NCBI RefSeq assembly: GCF_035325925.1
Contig: NZ_DAOKZA010000015.1
Span: 18,928 to 82,927 of the forward strand
From: Calidifontimicrobium sp035325925
Lineage (GTDB): Bacteria > Pseudomonadota > Gammaproteobacteria > Burkholderiales > Burkholderiaceae_C
Length of the DNA: 64,000 nt
Reading direction: 5' to 3'
The notes under the pieces are model-generated. The model made no database searches and was not told where the DNA came from. It saw nothing but the letters and a program-made list of their open reading frames with translations. The position numbers and the translations under genes were made by a program. Of this stretch, positions 44,543-53,409 are shown in pieces. How positions within the stretch are numbered: position 1 is the first letter of the stretch; each line of letters begins with the position of its first letter.

Positions 44543-47127
44543 CGCGCAGCGTCCCAGTGGTCGCGCCGGCACAGGCCCCGCATCTCGCAGCGCTCGCACA
44601 CCGCACCCTCGCCCAGCGCCACCAGCCCCAGCCCGTCGCGCAGGTCGCGCAGGTCGGCGGCGAGGCCGTCGACGAAGTCTTGCGAGGTGGCCGCGACGTC
44701 GGGGTGCACGACCTCGACCGGCGCCTGACGGTCATCGAGCGCGAGGTACATGGCCCGCAGTTCGCGCGACGCACCGTCGTCGACCAGCGCGGCGTACACC
44801 GCGAGCTGCGTGTCCTCCAGCGGTGTGCGCACCGCCTGCCTCAGATCGGATGCGGCACCGGTCTTGTAGTCGATCAGCTCGCGCACGCCGCCGCGGCCTT
44901 CGTCGATGCGGTCGATGCGGCCGACGAGCGTCACCGGCAGCCGCGCGTCAGCCGGGCGTTCGGCGTCGACCTCGCCCGCAAGCCAGCGCCAGCCGTCGCG
45001 GTCGCGCCGCTGCAGCCAGGCGACGTAGCGCGGCGCGAGGTCGTCGAACGCGGCGCGAAACGGCAGCAACTGCGCCGCGTCGAGGCCCATCGAGTCGCTG
45101 ACGGCGTCGGCCTGCGCGTGCAGCGCCGCCAGGTCAGCGGCCGCGTCGCGCGCGCTGCGCCGCTCGCCGTGGAACGCGTGCAGCACCGCGTGCAGCCAGT
45201 TGCCGTAGTCGCGCTTGGCCAGCTCGACGTCGAGCTCGTCGATCTCGCGCAAGCCGAGCACGCTGCGCGCGAAGAAGCGGTACGGGCAGTCGCGCAGCGC
45301 CTGCACCGCGCTCGCACTCAACCGCTGCGGCAATGCGCGCACGAGCGCCGGCGCCGGGCGCCCGGCGGGGCGCGGTTCGATCGCGACGCTCGCAACCTGC
45401 GGCGGCTCGTCGGCCGGCACCCCGGCACCGGCGCGCTGTCGCGCGCGCCAGGCGCGCTCGACCAGCGGGCTCGCGCCGCGCGGTTCGCCGGCATCGCTGC
45501 GCCGGCGCAGCAGCACGACCCCGGGGGCGCGCATCAGCTCGGCGAAGGCGCGTGCCTCCTGGTGCCGTCGCTGTGCCGCGGTGGGCAGGCCGAGCGCCGC
45601 GGCCACCGCGTCGCTCCACAGCGCCGGTGCCGGCGCGGCGCCGCCCAGGTGCGTGTCGTCGGCGCCGGGACAGACGACGGCGGCGAACGGGCGCCACAGC
45701 GCGCGCGCCAGCGGCGTGACGACCACGTGCGGCTCGGGCGGCGGCGGCGGGCGGTACGTCGCACCGTCGAGCACCTGGTCGACCCAGGCGACGAAGCCCG
45801 CACGGTCCAGGCGCGTCTTCGCGGCATCGGCCCACGCGGGGTCGGCGTCGCCGCCGTCGCAGCGCAGCGCCGCGGCCACCTGCAGCGCGGCGGCGTCGTC
45901 GCCCGCATCGCCGAGCACGCGGGCGAGCGCCTGCAACCAGTCGGCCAGCGGCCGGCGCCCCGGCGCGGCCAGCGGCGCCCATCGCTCGCGCTGCGCGAGC
46001 CAGCACGCCTGCTGCGCATCGTCGAGCGCGGCGCCGCGCCGCCACGCGCGCTCGATCGCTGCCACCTGCGGCGCGGGCAGCGCCGCGTCGGCCTTCAGCG
46101 CGTCGAGCCAGGCGTCGGCGCCGGCGGCCGGAGCCGCGGCACGCAGCAGCGCCATCACGCGCGCCGCTGCGCTGGTCGTCGACAGGCGCCAGCCGGTTTC
46201 GTCGTGCACACGCAGCCCCGGCGCGCGTTCGAGCAGCGCGTGCACGCGACGCACCAGCGCGCGGTCGAGCGCGATCAGCGCCACCGGCGCCGACGCGCCT
46301 TCGACCGCGCGCAGCACCTCGGCGGCCGAGGCCTCGGCCTCGGCCTCGAAGTCGGCGCAGACGACGCAGCGCGGCGGCGGCAGGCCGGCGACCGCGTCGA
46401 ACACCGCGTGCACGTCGTCGGCCGCGATGGGCAGGTCCAGCTCGATGACCGGCACGCCGGTGCCGGCCGCTGCGGTGCCCACGGCGGCGAGCTGGTCGCC
46501 GTCGCCGACGCCGTACGCCAACACCCACGCGCCAGGGCGATGATCGAACAGGCGGTCGGTGGGCGCCGCGTCGTCGACCGCGGCCCACTCGAGCGCGACG
46601 CGGGCCAGCGCGCGTTCGGTCTGCCCCGGGCCGGTAATCCAGCCGAGCTGCTCGCGCGCGGCGTCCCACCAGCGCGCGCGTGCGCCAGGGCGCGCCGCGG
46701 CGGCCTGCGCCAGCGTGCGCGCCGAATCGACCACCGACGCCACCGCCTGGGCGAAGCCACGCGGGTCGTCGCGCGCCCAGGACGCCCCCCACGAAGACTC
46801 GCGCAGCAGCGCGGCCGCACGCAGCGTGTCGGTCACCACGTCGCCGCTGGGCGCGCGCGCATCGCGCCGCGGTGGTGGCCCGAGCGTGTCGGCCAGCGTG
46901 CGCGTGGTCTCGACGCGCGGTTGCCAGCCACCGAGCGCAGCGAAGGCCGCCCGTGCCGGCGCGAGCAGGTCGGCCTGCGGCAGCAGCACCACCGCGTCGC
47001 ACGCGGGCACGCCGCGCGCGCGCAGCTCGTCGGTCACGCGACGCGCCAGCGCCGGCCAGAAGTCGGCATCGGCCGGGCACGCGGGCAGGCGAAGTCGGGT
47101 CAAGGACGATCGATGATGCGAAGACAC
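44539..47127 (-). CDS. addB: AddB-type nuclease subunit with Fe-S cluster motif
   Basis: An 862-residue protein if started at GTG 47127 (V-V-S-S-H-H...); TTG 47103 is the alternative, and the ATG 47328 start would overlap trxA. It lacks a Walker A motif, as AddB of Gram-negative type often does. The C-terminal PD-(D/E)XK nuclease has GRIDRIDE...ELIDYKTG. The Fe-S ligands are one Cys in RDCPYRFFARSVLGL and three in CERCEMRGLC. It is the partner of AddA, translated from the same transcript. It is divergent from trxA, sharing a 181-bp gap. Confidence 0.85.
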   Translation of the reverse strand: MSSHHRSSLTRLRLPACPADADFWPALARRVTDELRARGVPACDAVVLLPQADLLAPARAAFAALGGWQPRVETTRTLADTLGPPPRRDARAPSGDVVTDTLRAAALLRESSWGASWARDDPRGFAQAVASVVDSARTLAQAAAARPGARARWWDAAREQLGWITGPGQTERALARVALEWAAVDDAAPTDRLFDHRPGAWVLAYGVGDGDQLAAVGTAAAGTGVPVIELDLPIAADDVHAVFDAVAGLPPPRCVVCADFEAEAEASAAEVLRAVEGASAPVALIALDRALVRRVHALLERAPGLRVHDETGWRLSTTSAAARVMALLRAAAPAAGADAWLDALKADAALPAPQVAAIERAWRRGAALDDAQQACWLAQRERWAPLAAPGRRPLADWLQALARVLGDAGDDAAALQVAAALRCDGGDADPAWADAAKTRLDRAGFVAWVDQVLDGATYRPPPPPEPHVVVTPLARALWRPFAAVVCPGADDTHLGGAAPAPALWSDAVAAALGLPTAAQRRHQEARAFAELMRAPGVVLLRRRSDAGEPRGASPLVERAWRARQRAGAGVPADEPPQVASVAIEPRPAGRPAPALVRALPQRLSASAVQALRDCPYRFFARSVLGLREIDELDVELAKRDYGNWLHAVLHAFHGERRSARDAAADLAALHAQADAVSDSMGLDAAQLLPFRAAFDDLAPRYVAWLQRRDRDGWRWLAGEVDAERPADARLPVTLVGRIDRIDEGRGGVRELIDYKTGAASDLRQAVRTPLEDTQLAVYAALVDDGASRELRAMYLALDDRQAPVEVVHPDVAATSQDFVDGLAADLRDLRDGLGLVALGEGAVCERCEMRGLCRRDHWDAAR

Positions 47128-47308
47128 GACGGCGACGCCGGCATCGTCGCCACGCCGCAGCCTCGGCGCGGTCGCCGGCAGCGGGCGCACCGACCGCGGG
47201 TGCCGGGGCTTTATGTCAGAATCATTCTGCCTTGTCTCTTCCCCTGCCTGGCCACGCGCCACACACGCCGCGGCGGGACCGGCGGCAGGGCGTCCCCGAG
47301 GACCCTCC

Positions 47309-47638
47309 ATGAGCAGCGACCTGATCACCCATGTTTCCGACGCGTCGTTCGAGACCGACGTCCTGAAGTCCGACCGCCCGGTGCTGGTCGACTACTGGGC
47401 CGAGTGGTGCGGCCCGTGCAAGATGATCGCGCCGATCCTCGACGAGGTGTCGAAGGACTACGACGGGCGCCTGCGCGTCGCGAAGATGAACGTCGACGAG
47501 AACCGCGAAGTGCCGGCGAAGTTCGGCATTCGCGGCATCCCGACGCTGATGCTGTTCAAGGGCGGTCAGCTTGCCGCGACCAAGGTCGGCGCGATGTCGA
47601 AGGCGCAGTTGACGGCCTTCCTCGACGGTCACCTATAA
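47309..47638 (+). CDS. trxA: Thioredoxin
   Basis: A 109-residue thioredoxin with the redox motif W-C34-G-P-C37, cis-Pro in RGIPTLMLFK and the usual C-terminal helix. It reduces protein disulfides with thioredoxin reductase. ATG 47309 is preferred over the in-frame start at 47213. The rho promoter overlaps its 3' end. Confidence 0.97.
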   Translation: MSSDLITHVSDASFETDVLKSDRPVLVDYWAEWCGPCKMIAPILDEVSKDYDGRLRVAKMNVDENREVPAKFGIRGIPTLMLFKGGQLAATKVGAMSKAQLTAFLDGHL

Positions 47639-47639
47639 T
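47609..47639 (+). promoter_or_regulatory. rho promoter inside the end of trxA
   Basis: -35 TTGACG (47609-47614) and -10 TATAAT (47634-47639), separated by 19 bp. The -10 overlaps the trxA stop. Predicted start is near 47646, giving a leader of about 225 nt. Confidence 0.6.
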
Positions 47640-47645
47640 CTTCGC

Positions 47646-47870
47646 CAAGGTCGTTCGGTGGGCGCCACAAGCGCCGCCGGCGTCCACCGACAGCCCCTCC
47701 GCCCCCGCGTCGGAGCCGATCGCAGGCTCCCGGGTGGCGAGTAGCCGGCCCCCTTCCCCGCATCACCCGGCCACGACCCGCTGAACGGGTGCGCCGCGCC
47801 CCAGCCATCGGGGCGCGTCGACGGCGGTCATCCGATCGCCCGGTTCGTCTTGCCACCAGGGATCACTCCC
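47646..47870 (+). promoter_or_regulatory. Long C-rich leader of rho
   Basis: A leader of about 225 nt containing C-rich, G-poor runs (for example around 47693-47712 and 47751-47775), suitable as a Rho-binding rut site. It has small hairpins: CGGTGG/CCACCG around 47655-47690, and ACCCG-CTGAA-CGGGT at 47776-47790. Autoregulation of rho through its leader is known in other bacteria and is inferred here. No leader peptide was recognised. Confidence 0.5.
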
Positions 47871-49136
47871 ATGCACCTGTCCGAACTGAAAGCGCAGCAC
47901 GTCTCCGAGCTCATCAAGATGGGCGAGGCGCTGGAGATCGACAACGTCAGCCGCCTGCGCAAGCAGGAGCTGATGTTCGCGATCATGAAGAAGCGCGCCA
48001 AGGCCGGCGAGCAGGTCTTCGGCGACGGCGTGCTCGAGGTGCTGCCCGACGGCTTCGGCTTCCTGCGCTCGATCGAGGCCAGCTACATGGCGTCGACCGA
48101 CGACATCTACCTGTCGCCCAGCCAGATCCGCCGCTTCAACCTGCACACCGGCGACATGATCGAGGGCGAGGTGCGCGTGCCCAAGGACGGCGAGCGCTAC
48201 TTCGCGCTGGTCAAGGTCGACCGCGTCAACGGCCTGACGCCCGAGGAGAACAAGCACAAGATCATGTTCGAGAACCTGACGCCGCTGTTCCCGAAGGAAC
48301 AGTTCAGGCTCGAACGCGACAACCTGAAGGTCGACGAGAACATCACCAGCCGCATCATCGACCTCGTCGCGCCGATCGGCAAAGGCCAGCGCGCGCTGCT
48401 CGTCGCGCAGCCCAAGACCGGCAAGACGATGATGATGCAGCACATCGCGCACGCGCTGGTGGGCAACTACCCCGACGTGCACCTGATCGTGCTGCTGGTC
48501 GACGAGCGTCCGGAAGAGGTGACCGAGATGCAGCGCACGGTGCGCGGCGAGGTCATCAGCTCGACCTTCGACGAACCCGCCGCGCGCCACGTGCAGGTGG
48601 CCGAGATGGTGATCGAGCGCGCCAAGCGCCTCGTCGAGTTGAAAAAGGACGTCGTGATCCTGCTCGACTCGATCACGCGGCTGGCGCGCGCCTACAACAA
48701 CGTGCTGCCCAGCAGCGGCAAGGTGCTCACCGGCGGCGTCGACGCCAACGCGCTGCAGCGCCCGAAGCGCTTCTTCGGCGCGGCGCGCAACGTCGAGGAA
48801 GGCGGCAGCCTGACCATCATCGGCACCGCGCTGATCGACACCGGCAGCCGCATGGACGAGGTGATCTACGAGGAGTTCAAGGGCACCGGCAACTGCGAGA
48901 TCCACCTCGACCGCCGCATGGCCGAGAAGCGCGTCTACCCGTCGATCCTGATCAACAAGTCGGGCACCCGCCGCGAGGAGCTGCTGCTCAAGCCGGAGAT
49001 CCTGCAGAAGACCTGGATCCTGCGCAAGCTGCTGTACAACATGGACGAGATCGAGGCGATGGAGTTTGTGCTCGACAAGATGAAGCAGAGCAAGAGCAAC
49101 CTCGACTTCTTCGACATGATGCGCCGCGGCGGCTGA
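47871..49136 (+). CDS. rho: Transcription termination factor Rho
   Basis: A 421-residue hexameric RNA helicase. The N-terminal domain is MHLSELKAQHVSELIKMGEALEIDNVSRLRKQEL. The cold-shock RNA-binding fold includes LEVLPDGFGFLRS. P-loop is in AQPKTGKTMMMQ, Walker B in DVVILLDSITRLARAYN and the R-loop near ILTGG. The length is close to E. coli Rho. ATG 47871 is preferred over 47850. It has a promoter at the end of trxA and a long leader. Confidence 0.97.
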   Translation: MHLSELKAQHVSELIKMGEALEIDNVSRLRKQELMFAIMKKRAKAGEQVFGDGVLEVLPDGFGFLRSIEASYMASTDDIYLSPSQIRRFNLHTGDMIEGEVRVPKDGERYFALVKVDRVNGLTPEENKHKIMFENLTPLFPKEQFRLERDNLKVDENITSRIIDLVAPIGKGQRALLVAQPKTGKTMMMQHIAHALVGNYPDVHLIVLLVDERPEEVTEMQRTVRGEVISSTFDEPAARHVQVAEMVIERAKRLVELKKDVVILLDSITRLARAYNNVLPSSGKVLTGGVDANALQRPKRFFGAARNVEEGGSLTIIGTALIDTGSRMDEVIYEEFKGTGNCEIHLDRRMAEKRVYPSILINKSGTRREELLLKPEILQKTWILRKLLYNMDEIEAMEFVLDKMKQSKSNLDFFDMMRRGG

Positions 49137-49146
49137 GCCGCGCATC

Positions 49147-49152
49147 TATAAT
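49147..49152 (+). promoter_or_regulatory. -10 box of rpmE2
   Basis: TATAAT 11 bases after the rho stop and 78 bases before the rpmE2 ATG. No clear -35 is present. rpmE2 can therefore be transcribed apart from rho. Confidence 0.5.
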
Positions 49153-49230
49153 CCGCGGTTTTCCGCTTGGGGCAAGTGCGTCGAATGGGTCGACGTGGCT
49201 ACCGCATCACCAGCGCCGAGGGCTTCCCGC

Positions 49231-49485
49231 ATGAAAGAAGGCATCCACCCCAACTACCGCGACGTGTGCTTCGTCGACCTGTCCAACGGCTTCAAGTTCG
49301 TCACGCGTTCCTGCGCGTCGACGAAGGAGACCGTCAAGATGGACGACGGCCGCGAGTTGCCGCTGATCAAGCTCGAGACGACCAGCGAATCGCACCCCTT
49401 CTACACCGGCACGCAGAAGAGCGTCGACAACCTCGGCGGTCGCGTCGAGAAGTTCCGCAACAAGTTCGCGCATCTGAAGAAGTGA
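49231..49485 (+). CDS. rpmE2: 50S ribosomal protein L31 type B
   Basis: An 84-residue type B L31: MKEGIHPNYRDVCFVDLSNGFKFVTRSCASTKETV, then SHPFYTGTQKSVDNLGGRVEKFRNKF. The zinc-ribbon CxxC pairs of type A are absent, as usual for type B. Such copies replace the zinc form when zinc is scarce; no Zur box was noticed upstream. ATG 49231 is used over an in-frame codon at 49195. A strong terminator follows. Confidence 0.95.
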   Translation: MKEGIHPNYRDVCFVDLSNGFKFVTRSCASTKETVKMDDGRELPLIKLETTSESHPFYTGTQKSVDNLGGRVEKFRNKFAHLKK

Positions 49486-49508
49486 CGGCGCGCGCACGCC
49501 GCATCGAA

Positions 49509-49532
49509 GGGGCAGCCGCGGCTGCCCTTTTT
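49509..49532 (+). terminator. Rho-independent terminator after rpmE2
   Basis: GGGCAGCC (49510-49517), loop GC, GGCTGCCC (49520-49527), then TTTTT (49528-49532): a textbook intrinsic terminator 24 bases after the rpmE2 stop. Confidence 0.9.
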
Positions 49533-49576
49533 GCTGCCCGGCGCGTGGCGCGCGACGGGCGCGGCATCATCGCGGC

Positions 49577-51247
49577 GTGAGCCACGGCCCCACCCCGGCC
49601 CTCGTCACGCAGCGCGCCGCGCAGCGGCTGCCACGCTGGGCGCTGCTGCTGTTCTGTGCGGCCTACGTGCTGCCGGGGGTGTTCGCACGCGATCCCTGGC
49701 GCAGCGCCGACGTCGCCGCGTTCGGCCACATGGTCGCGATGGCCGAGGGCCGCACGCCCTGGCTCGCGCCGACGGTGGGCCAGCTGCCGCCGGACAGCGC
49801 GCTGCTGCCGCACTGGCTGGGTGCGGCCGCCATCGCGCTGCTCGCACCCGGGATCGACGCCGAGCTCGCCGCCCGGCTGCCGTTCGCGCTGCTGCTGGCG
49901 CTGACGCTGGCGCTGGTGTGGTACGCGATGTTCCACCTCGCGCGCACCGAGGCGGCGCAGCCGGTCGCGTTCGCGTTCGGCGGCGAGGCCGAGCCGGTGC
50001 AGTACGCGCGTGCGATGGCCGACGGCGCGCTGCTCGCGCTGATCGCCACGCTGGGGCTGCTGCAGCTCGGCCACGAGACCACGCCCGAGCTGATGCAGCT
50101 GGCCGCGGTCGCGCTGTTCCAGTGGGCGCTCGCGGCGGCACCGTTCAGGCGCTGGCGCGCGCGTGCCGCCGCGCTGGCGGCGCTGCCGCTGCTGGCCGCG
50201 GCCGGTGCGCCGGGCATCGCGCTGGCGATCGGCGCCATCGGGATGGCCATCGCGCTGCGCTCGGCGTATGCGCAGGTGCGCGCCTTCGCGCCGTGGATCG
50301 CGGCGTCGGCGCTGGCCGCGCTGGCCGTCGCGGCGGCGCTGCACACCTGGGACTGGCGCTGGCGCTTCGGCGCCGACATCGCGCAGCTGTTCCAGCTCGG
50401 CCGGCTGTGGCTGTGGTTCCTGTGGCCGGCGTGGCTGCTCGCGCTGTGGACCGTGTGGCGCTGGCGCCACCACCTGTTCAACCGGCACATCGCGGTGCCG
50501 CTGTCGCTGGCGCTCGTCGCGCTGGCGGCCAGCGTCGCCACCGGCGGGTCGGACCGCGCGCTGATGCTCGGCCTGCCCGGCGTCGCGGTGCTCGCGGCCT
50601 TCGCGCTGCCCACGCTCGGGCGCAGCGCGGCGGCGGCGATCGACTGGTTCTCGGTGTTCTTCTTCAGCGCCGGGGCGATCGCGGTGTGGGTGGTCTACGC
50701 GTCGATGCACACCGGCGTGCCGGCCAAGCCCGCTGCCAACGTGGCCAAGCTCGCCAGCGGATTCGTGCCGAGCTTCTCGGCGCCGGCGCTGGCCGCGGCG
50801 GTGCTGGGCACGCTGGCCTGGCTGTGGCTCGTGCGCTGGCGCACCGCGCGTCACCAGGCGGCGCTGTGGAAGAGCCTGGTGCTGCCGGCCGGCGGCGTCG
50901 CGCTGCTGTGGCTGCTGGTGATGACGCTGCTGCTGCCGGTGCTCGACTACGCGCGCAGCGACCGTCCCTGGGTCGCGCGCATCGCGCGCCACGTGCCGCC
51001 TGGCGCCTGCGTGGCCGCGCCCGACATCGGCCGCGCCGCGGCCGCCGCGCTCGAGCACTTCGGCCGCTGGCGCGTCGACGCGCGGCCGACCACCGACGCC
51101 GGCGGCTGCGACTGGATGCTGCTGCGACCCGATGCCGGCAGCGCGGCCGCCCCGCCCGGCTGGACCGTGGTCGCGCGCGTGCTGCGGCCGACCGAGCGCC
51201 AGGGGGGCACGCTGGTGCTGCGGCGCGGCGGCGCCGCACCGCGCTGA
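49577..51247 (+). CDS. Multi-pass membrane protein, glycosyltransferase (ArnT/PMT-like) family
   Basis: A 556-residue integral membrane protein with about 11-12 hydrophobic segments. The N-terminal loop has FARDPWRSADVAAFGHMVAMAEGRTPWLAPTVG with the acidic residue pattern (D-P-W-R..D) common to GT-C enzymes using polyprenyl-phosphate sugars. A C-terminal soluble domain follows (VPPGACVAAPDIGRAAAAALEHFGRWRVDARPTTDAGGCDWMLL). It is probably an inner-membrane lipid-linked sugar transferase. The start is GTG 49577; no SD is obvious. Family is moderately sure and substrate unknown. Convergent with phoR. Confidence 0.75.
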   Translation: MSHGPTPALVTQRAAQRLPRWALLLFCAAYVLPGVFARDPWRSADVAAFGHMVAMAEGRTPWLAPTVGQLPPDSALLPHWLGAAAIALLAPGIDAELAARLPFALLLALTLALVWYAMFHLARTEAAQPVAFAFGGEAEPVQYARAMADGALLALIATLGLLQLGHETTPELMQLAAVALFQWALAAAPFRRWRARAAALAALPLLAAAGAPGIALAIGAIGMAIALRSAYAQVRAFAPWIAASALAALAVAAALHTWDWRWRFGADIAQLFQLGRLWLWFLWPAWLLALWTVWRWRHHLFNRHIAVPLSLALVALAASVATGGSDRALMLGLPGVAVLAAFALPTLGRSAAAAIDWFSVFFFSAGAIAVWVVYASMHTGVPAKPAANVAKLASGFVPSFSAPALAAAVLGTLAWLWLVRWRTARHQAALWKSLVLPAGGVALLWLLVMTLLLPVLDYARSDRPWVARIARHVPPGACVAAPDIGRAAAAALEHFGRWRVDARPTTDAGGCDWMLLRPDAGSAAAPPGWTVVARVLRPTERQGGTLVLRRGGAAPR

Positions 51248-51294
51248 ACGAAGCGCCGCGGCGCCGACCGGGCCGGCTGCCGGCGCGCCCGGCG

Positions 51295-52650
51295 TCAGCC
51301 CGCGGCGTCTTCGGCCGGCCGTGCCGCGTCGCCGCCGTGGCCGTGCCCCCGCACGCGCAGCGCCGGCAGCACGATGCGAAACGACGATCCCTGGCCCGGC
51401 TCGCTGCCGATGTCGAGCTCGCCGCCGTGGCGCTGCACGACGTGCTTGACGATCGACAGGCCCAGCCCGGTGCCGCCGGTCTCGCGCGAGCGGCTGCCGT
51501 CGATGCGGTAGAAGCGTTCGGTCAGCCGCGGCAGGTGCTCGCGAGCGATGCCGATGCCGGTGTCGCTGACGACGATCTCGCCGGCGCCGTCTTCGCGCAC
51601 GCGCCAGCGCAGCCCGATGCGCCCGCCCTCGGGCGTGTAGCGCACCGCGTTGCTCACCAGGTTGCCCACCGCGCTGATCAGTTCTTCCAGGCTGCCGGCG
51701 ACCTCGCCGTCGGGCGCTGCGTGCAGCGTGATCTGGTGCCGCCCGGCCGACAGCGCCTCGCCGTCGGCGCGCACGCGCGCGAGCAGTTCGTCGACGCGGA
51801 TCCAGCGCTCGACCGTCGGGCGCGGGCTGCCCTCGAGCTGCGCCAGCGTCAGCAGGTCGTCGATCAGCGTCTGCATGCGCGTGGTCTGCTGCTCCATCAG
51901 CTGCAGCACGCGGCGACGCTCGACCTCGGTCAGCGGCAGCGTGGCCAGCGTCTCGACGAAGCCGGCGAGCACCGTCAGCGGCGTGCGCATCTCGTGCGAG
52001 ACGTTGGCGACGAAGTCGCGGCGCATCGCCTCGGTGCGCTCGCGCTCGGTGATGTCCTGCGACAGCACCAGCTTCATGCCCTCGCCGTAGCGGCGCACCA
52101 GCACCGACAGCGTCTGCCGCCCCGGCGGCGCGGTGAACACCACCGGCTGGTCGTAGCTGCCGAGCTGCAGGTGCGCGACGAAGGCCGGCGCGCGCACCAG
52201 GTGCGTCAGCCGCTGCCCGCGGTCGCGCGCCGGGTCGAGCCCGAAGTGCATCGCGGCCACCGAATTGCACCACGCGATCTGCTCGTCGCCGTCGAGCAGC
52301 AGCACGCCGTTGGGCGAGGCCTCGATCGCCGACAGGAACTGCTGCAACCGCAGGCGCTCGGCCTCGATGGCCTTGTCGCGCGAGCGCAGCAGCCGCTCGA
52401 CGCGGTAGCCGAGCTCGCCCCAGAAGCCGGGTTCGACCGGCGCCTGCGCGTCCTGGCTGCCGCGAAGCCAGGCGAGCAGCCGCTGCGCGCGCAGCGTGTC
52501 GAGCGTCGCGGCGAGCATCACGCCGGTGGCGCCGCCCAGCGCCATGCCGGCCGCACGCGCGTCGAGCCAGCCACCCGCCAGCGCCCCCAGCGCGGTGCCG
52601 GCGAGCATTGCCAGCACCACCGCGACGACGCGGGGCAGCAGCCAGGGCAT
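51295..52650 (-). CDS. phoR: Phosphate regulon sensor histidine kinase
   Basis: A 451-residue kinase: two N-terminal membrane segments (LLPRVVAVVLAMLAGTALGALAGG and a second hydrophobic stretch), a short linker and a PAS-like domain (FLSAIEASPNGVLLLDGDEQIAWCNSVAAMHF). HisKA has SHEMRTPLTVLAGF; HATPase has N box NLVSNAVRYTPEGG, G1 DTGIGI and G2 GTGLGLSIVKHVV. It phosphorylates PhoB at low phosphate. It is last in the operon, after phoB. Confidence 0.94.
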   Translation of the reverse strand: MPWLLPRVVAVVLAMLAGTALGALAGGWLDARAAGMALGGATGVMLAATLDTLRAQRLLAWLRGSQDAQAPVEPGFWGELGYRVERLLRSRDKAIEAERLRLQQFLSAIEASPNGVLLLDGDEQIAWCNSVAAMHFGLDPARDRGQRLTHLVRAPAFVAHLQLGSYDQPVVFTAPPGRQTLSVLVRRYGEGMKLVLSQDITERERTEAMRRDFVANVSHEMRTPLTVLAGFVETLATLPLTEVERRRVLQLMEQQTTRMQTLIDDLLTLAQLEGSPRPTVERWIRVDELLARVRADGEALSAGRHQITLHAAPDGEVAGSLEELISAVGNLVSNAVRYTPEGGRIGLRWRVREDGAGEIVVSDTGIGIAREHLPRLTERFYRIDGSRSRETGGTGLGLSIVKHVVQRHGGELDIGSEPGQGSSFRIVLPALRVRGHGHGGDAARPAEDAAG

Positions 52651-52667
52651 CGGTCAGCGCGACGCCG

Positions 52668-53378
52668 TCACGGTGCGCCGCCGGGTTGTGGCGCGAAGCG
52701 GTAGCCGGCGCCGCGCACGGTCTCGATCAGCGTCGCGCACTGCACCGGCTGCAGCGCCTCGCGCAGCCGCTTGACGTGCACGTCGACGGTGCGCTCCTCG
52801 ATGAACACGTGGTCGCCCCACACGCGGTCGAGCAGCTGCGCGCGGCTGTGCACGCGCTCCGGATGCGTCATGAAGAAGTGCAGCAGCCGGAATTCGGTGG
52901 GCCCGACCTTGACCTCGCGCACGCCGTCGGTGCCGACCCGGGCGACTCGCCGCGTCGCCGGGTCGAGCCTGAGACCCCCCGCCTCGACCGCGCTGTCCAG
53001 CGCCTCGGGTACCTTGCGCCGCAGCACCGCGCGGATGCGCGCGAGCAGCTCCTTGGTGGAGAACGGCTTGGTCAGGTAGTCGTCGGCGCCGGCGTCGAGG
53101 CCACCGATCTTGTCGGCCTCGTCGCTGCGCGCCGTGAGCATGATGATCGGCAGCTCGCGCGTGCGCGCCACGGCGCGCCACTGCTTGGCCAGCGCCAGCC
53201 CCGACTGGCCGGGCAGCATCCAGTCGAGCAGCACCAGGTCGGGCAGCACCGCGTCGACGGCCGCGCGAGCCTGGTCGGCGCTGGCGGCCAGCGTCACCTC
53301 GTAGCCCGCGTGGCGCAGGTTGATCGAGATGAGCTCGGCGATCGCCGACTCGTCCTCGACGACCAGCACACGGCTCAT
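52668..53378 (-). CDS. phoB: Phosphate regulon response regulator
   Basis: A 236-residue OmpR-type regulator with acceptor Asp in LVLLDWMLPGQSG, conserved Lys in DDYLTKPFSTKELLAR and the switch Thr in IIMLTARS. The winged-helix output domain ends in VHVKRLREALQ...ETVRGAGYRFAPQP. It binds Pho boxes such as those upstream of pstS. 17 bp separate it from phoR; 31 bp separate it from phoU. Confidence 0.95.
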   Translation of the reverse strand: MSRVLVVEDESAIAELISINLRHAGYEVTLAASADQARAAVDAVLPDLVLLDWMLPGQSGLALAKQWRAVARTRELPIIMLTARSDEADKIGGLDAGADDYLTKPFSTKELLARIRAVLRRKVPEALDSAVEAGGLRLDPATRRVARVGTDGVREVKVGPTEFRLLHFFMTHPERVHSRAQLLDRVWGDHVFIEERTVDVHVKRLREALQPVQCATLIETVRGAGYRFAPQPGGAP

Positions 53379-53409
53379 CGACGACCCCCCCGCATCATGC
53401 CGCTCCCGT

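Noticed and set aside
49577..51247. Membrane protein as part of the pho regulon
   Set aside because: It is convergent to phoR, without a Pho box, and follows rpmE2 after a terminator.
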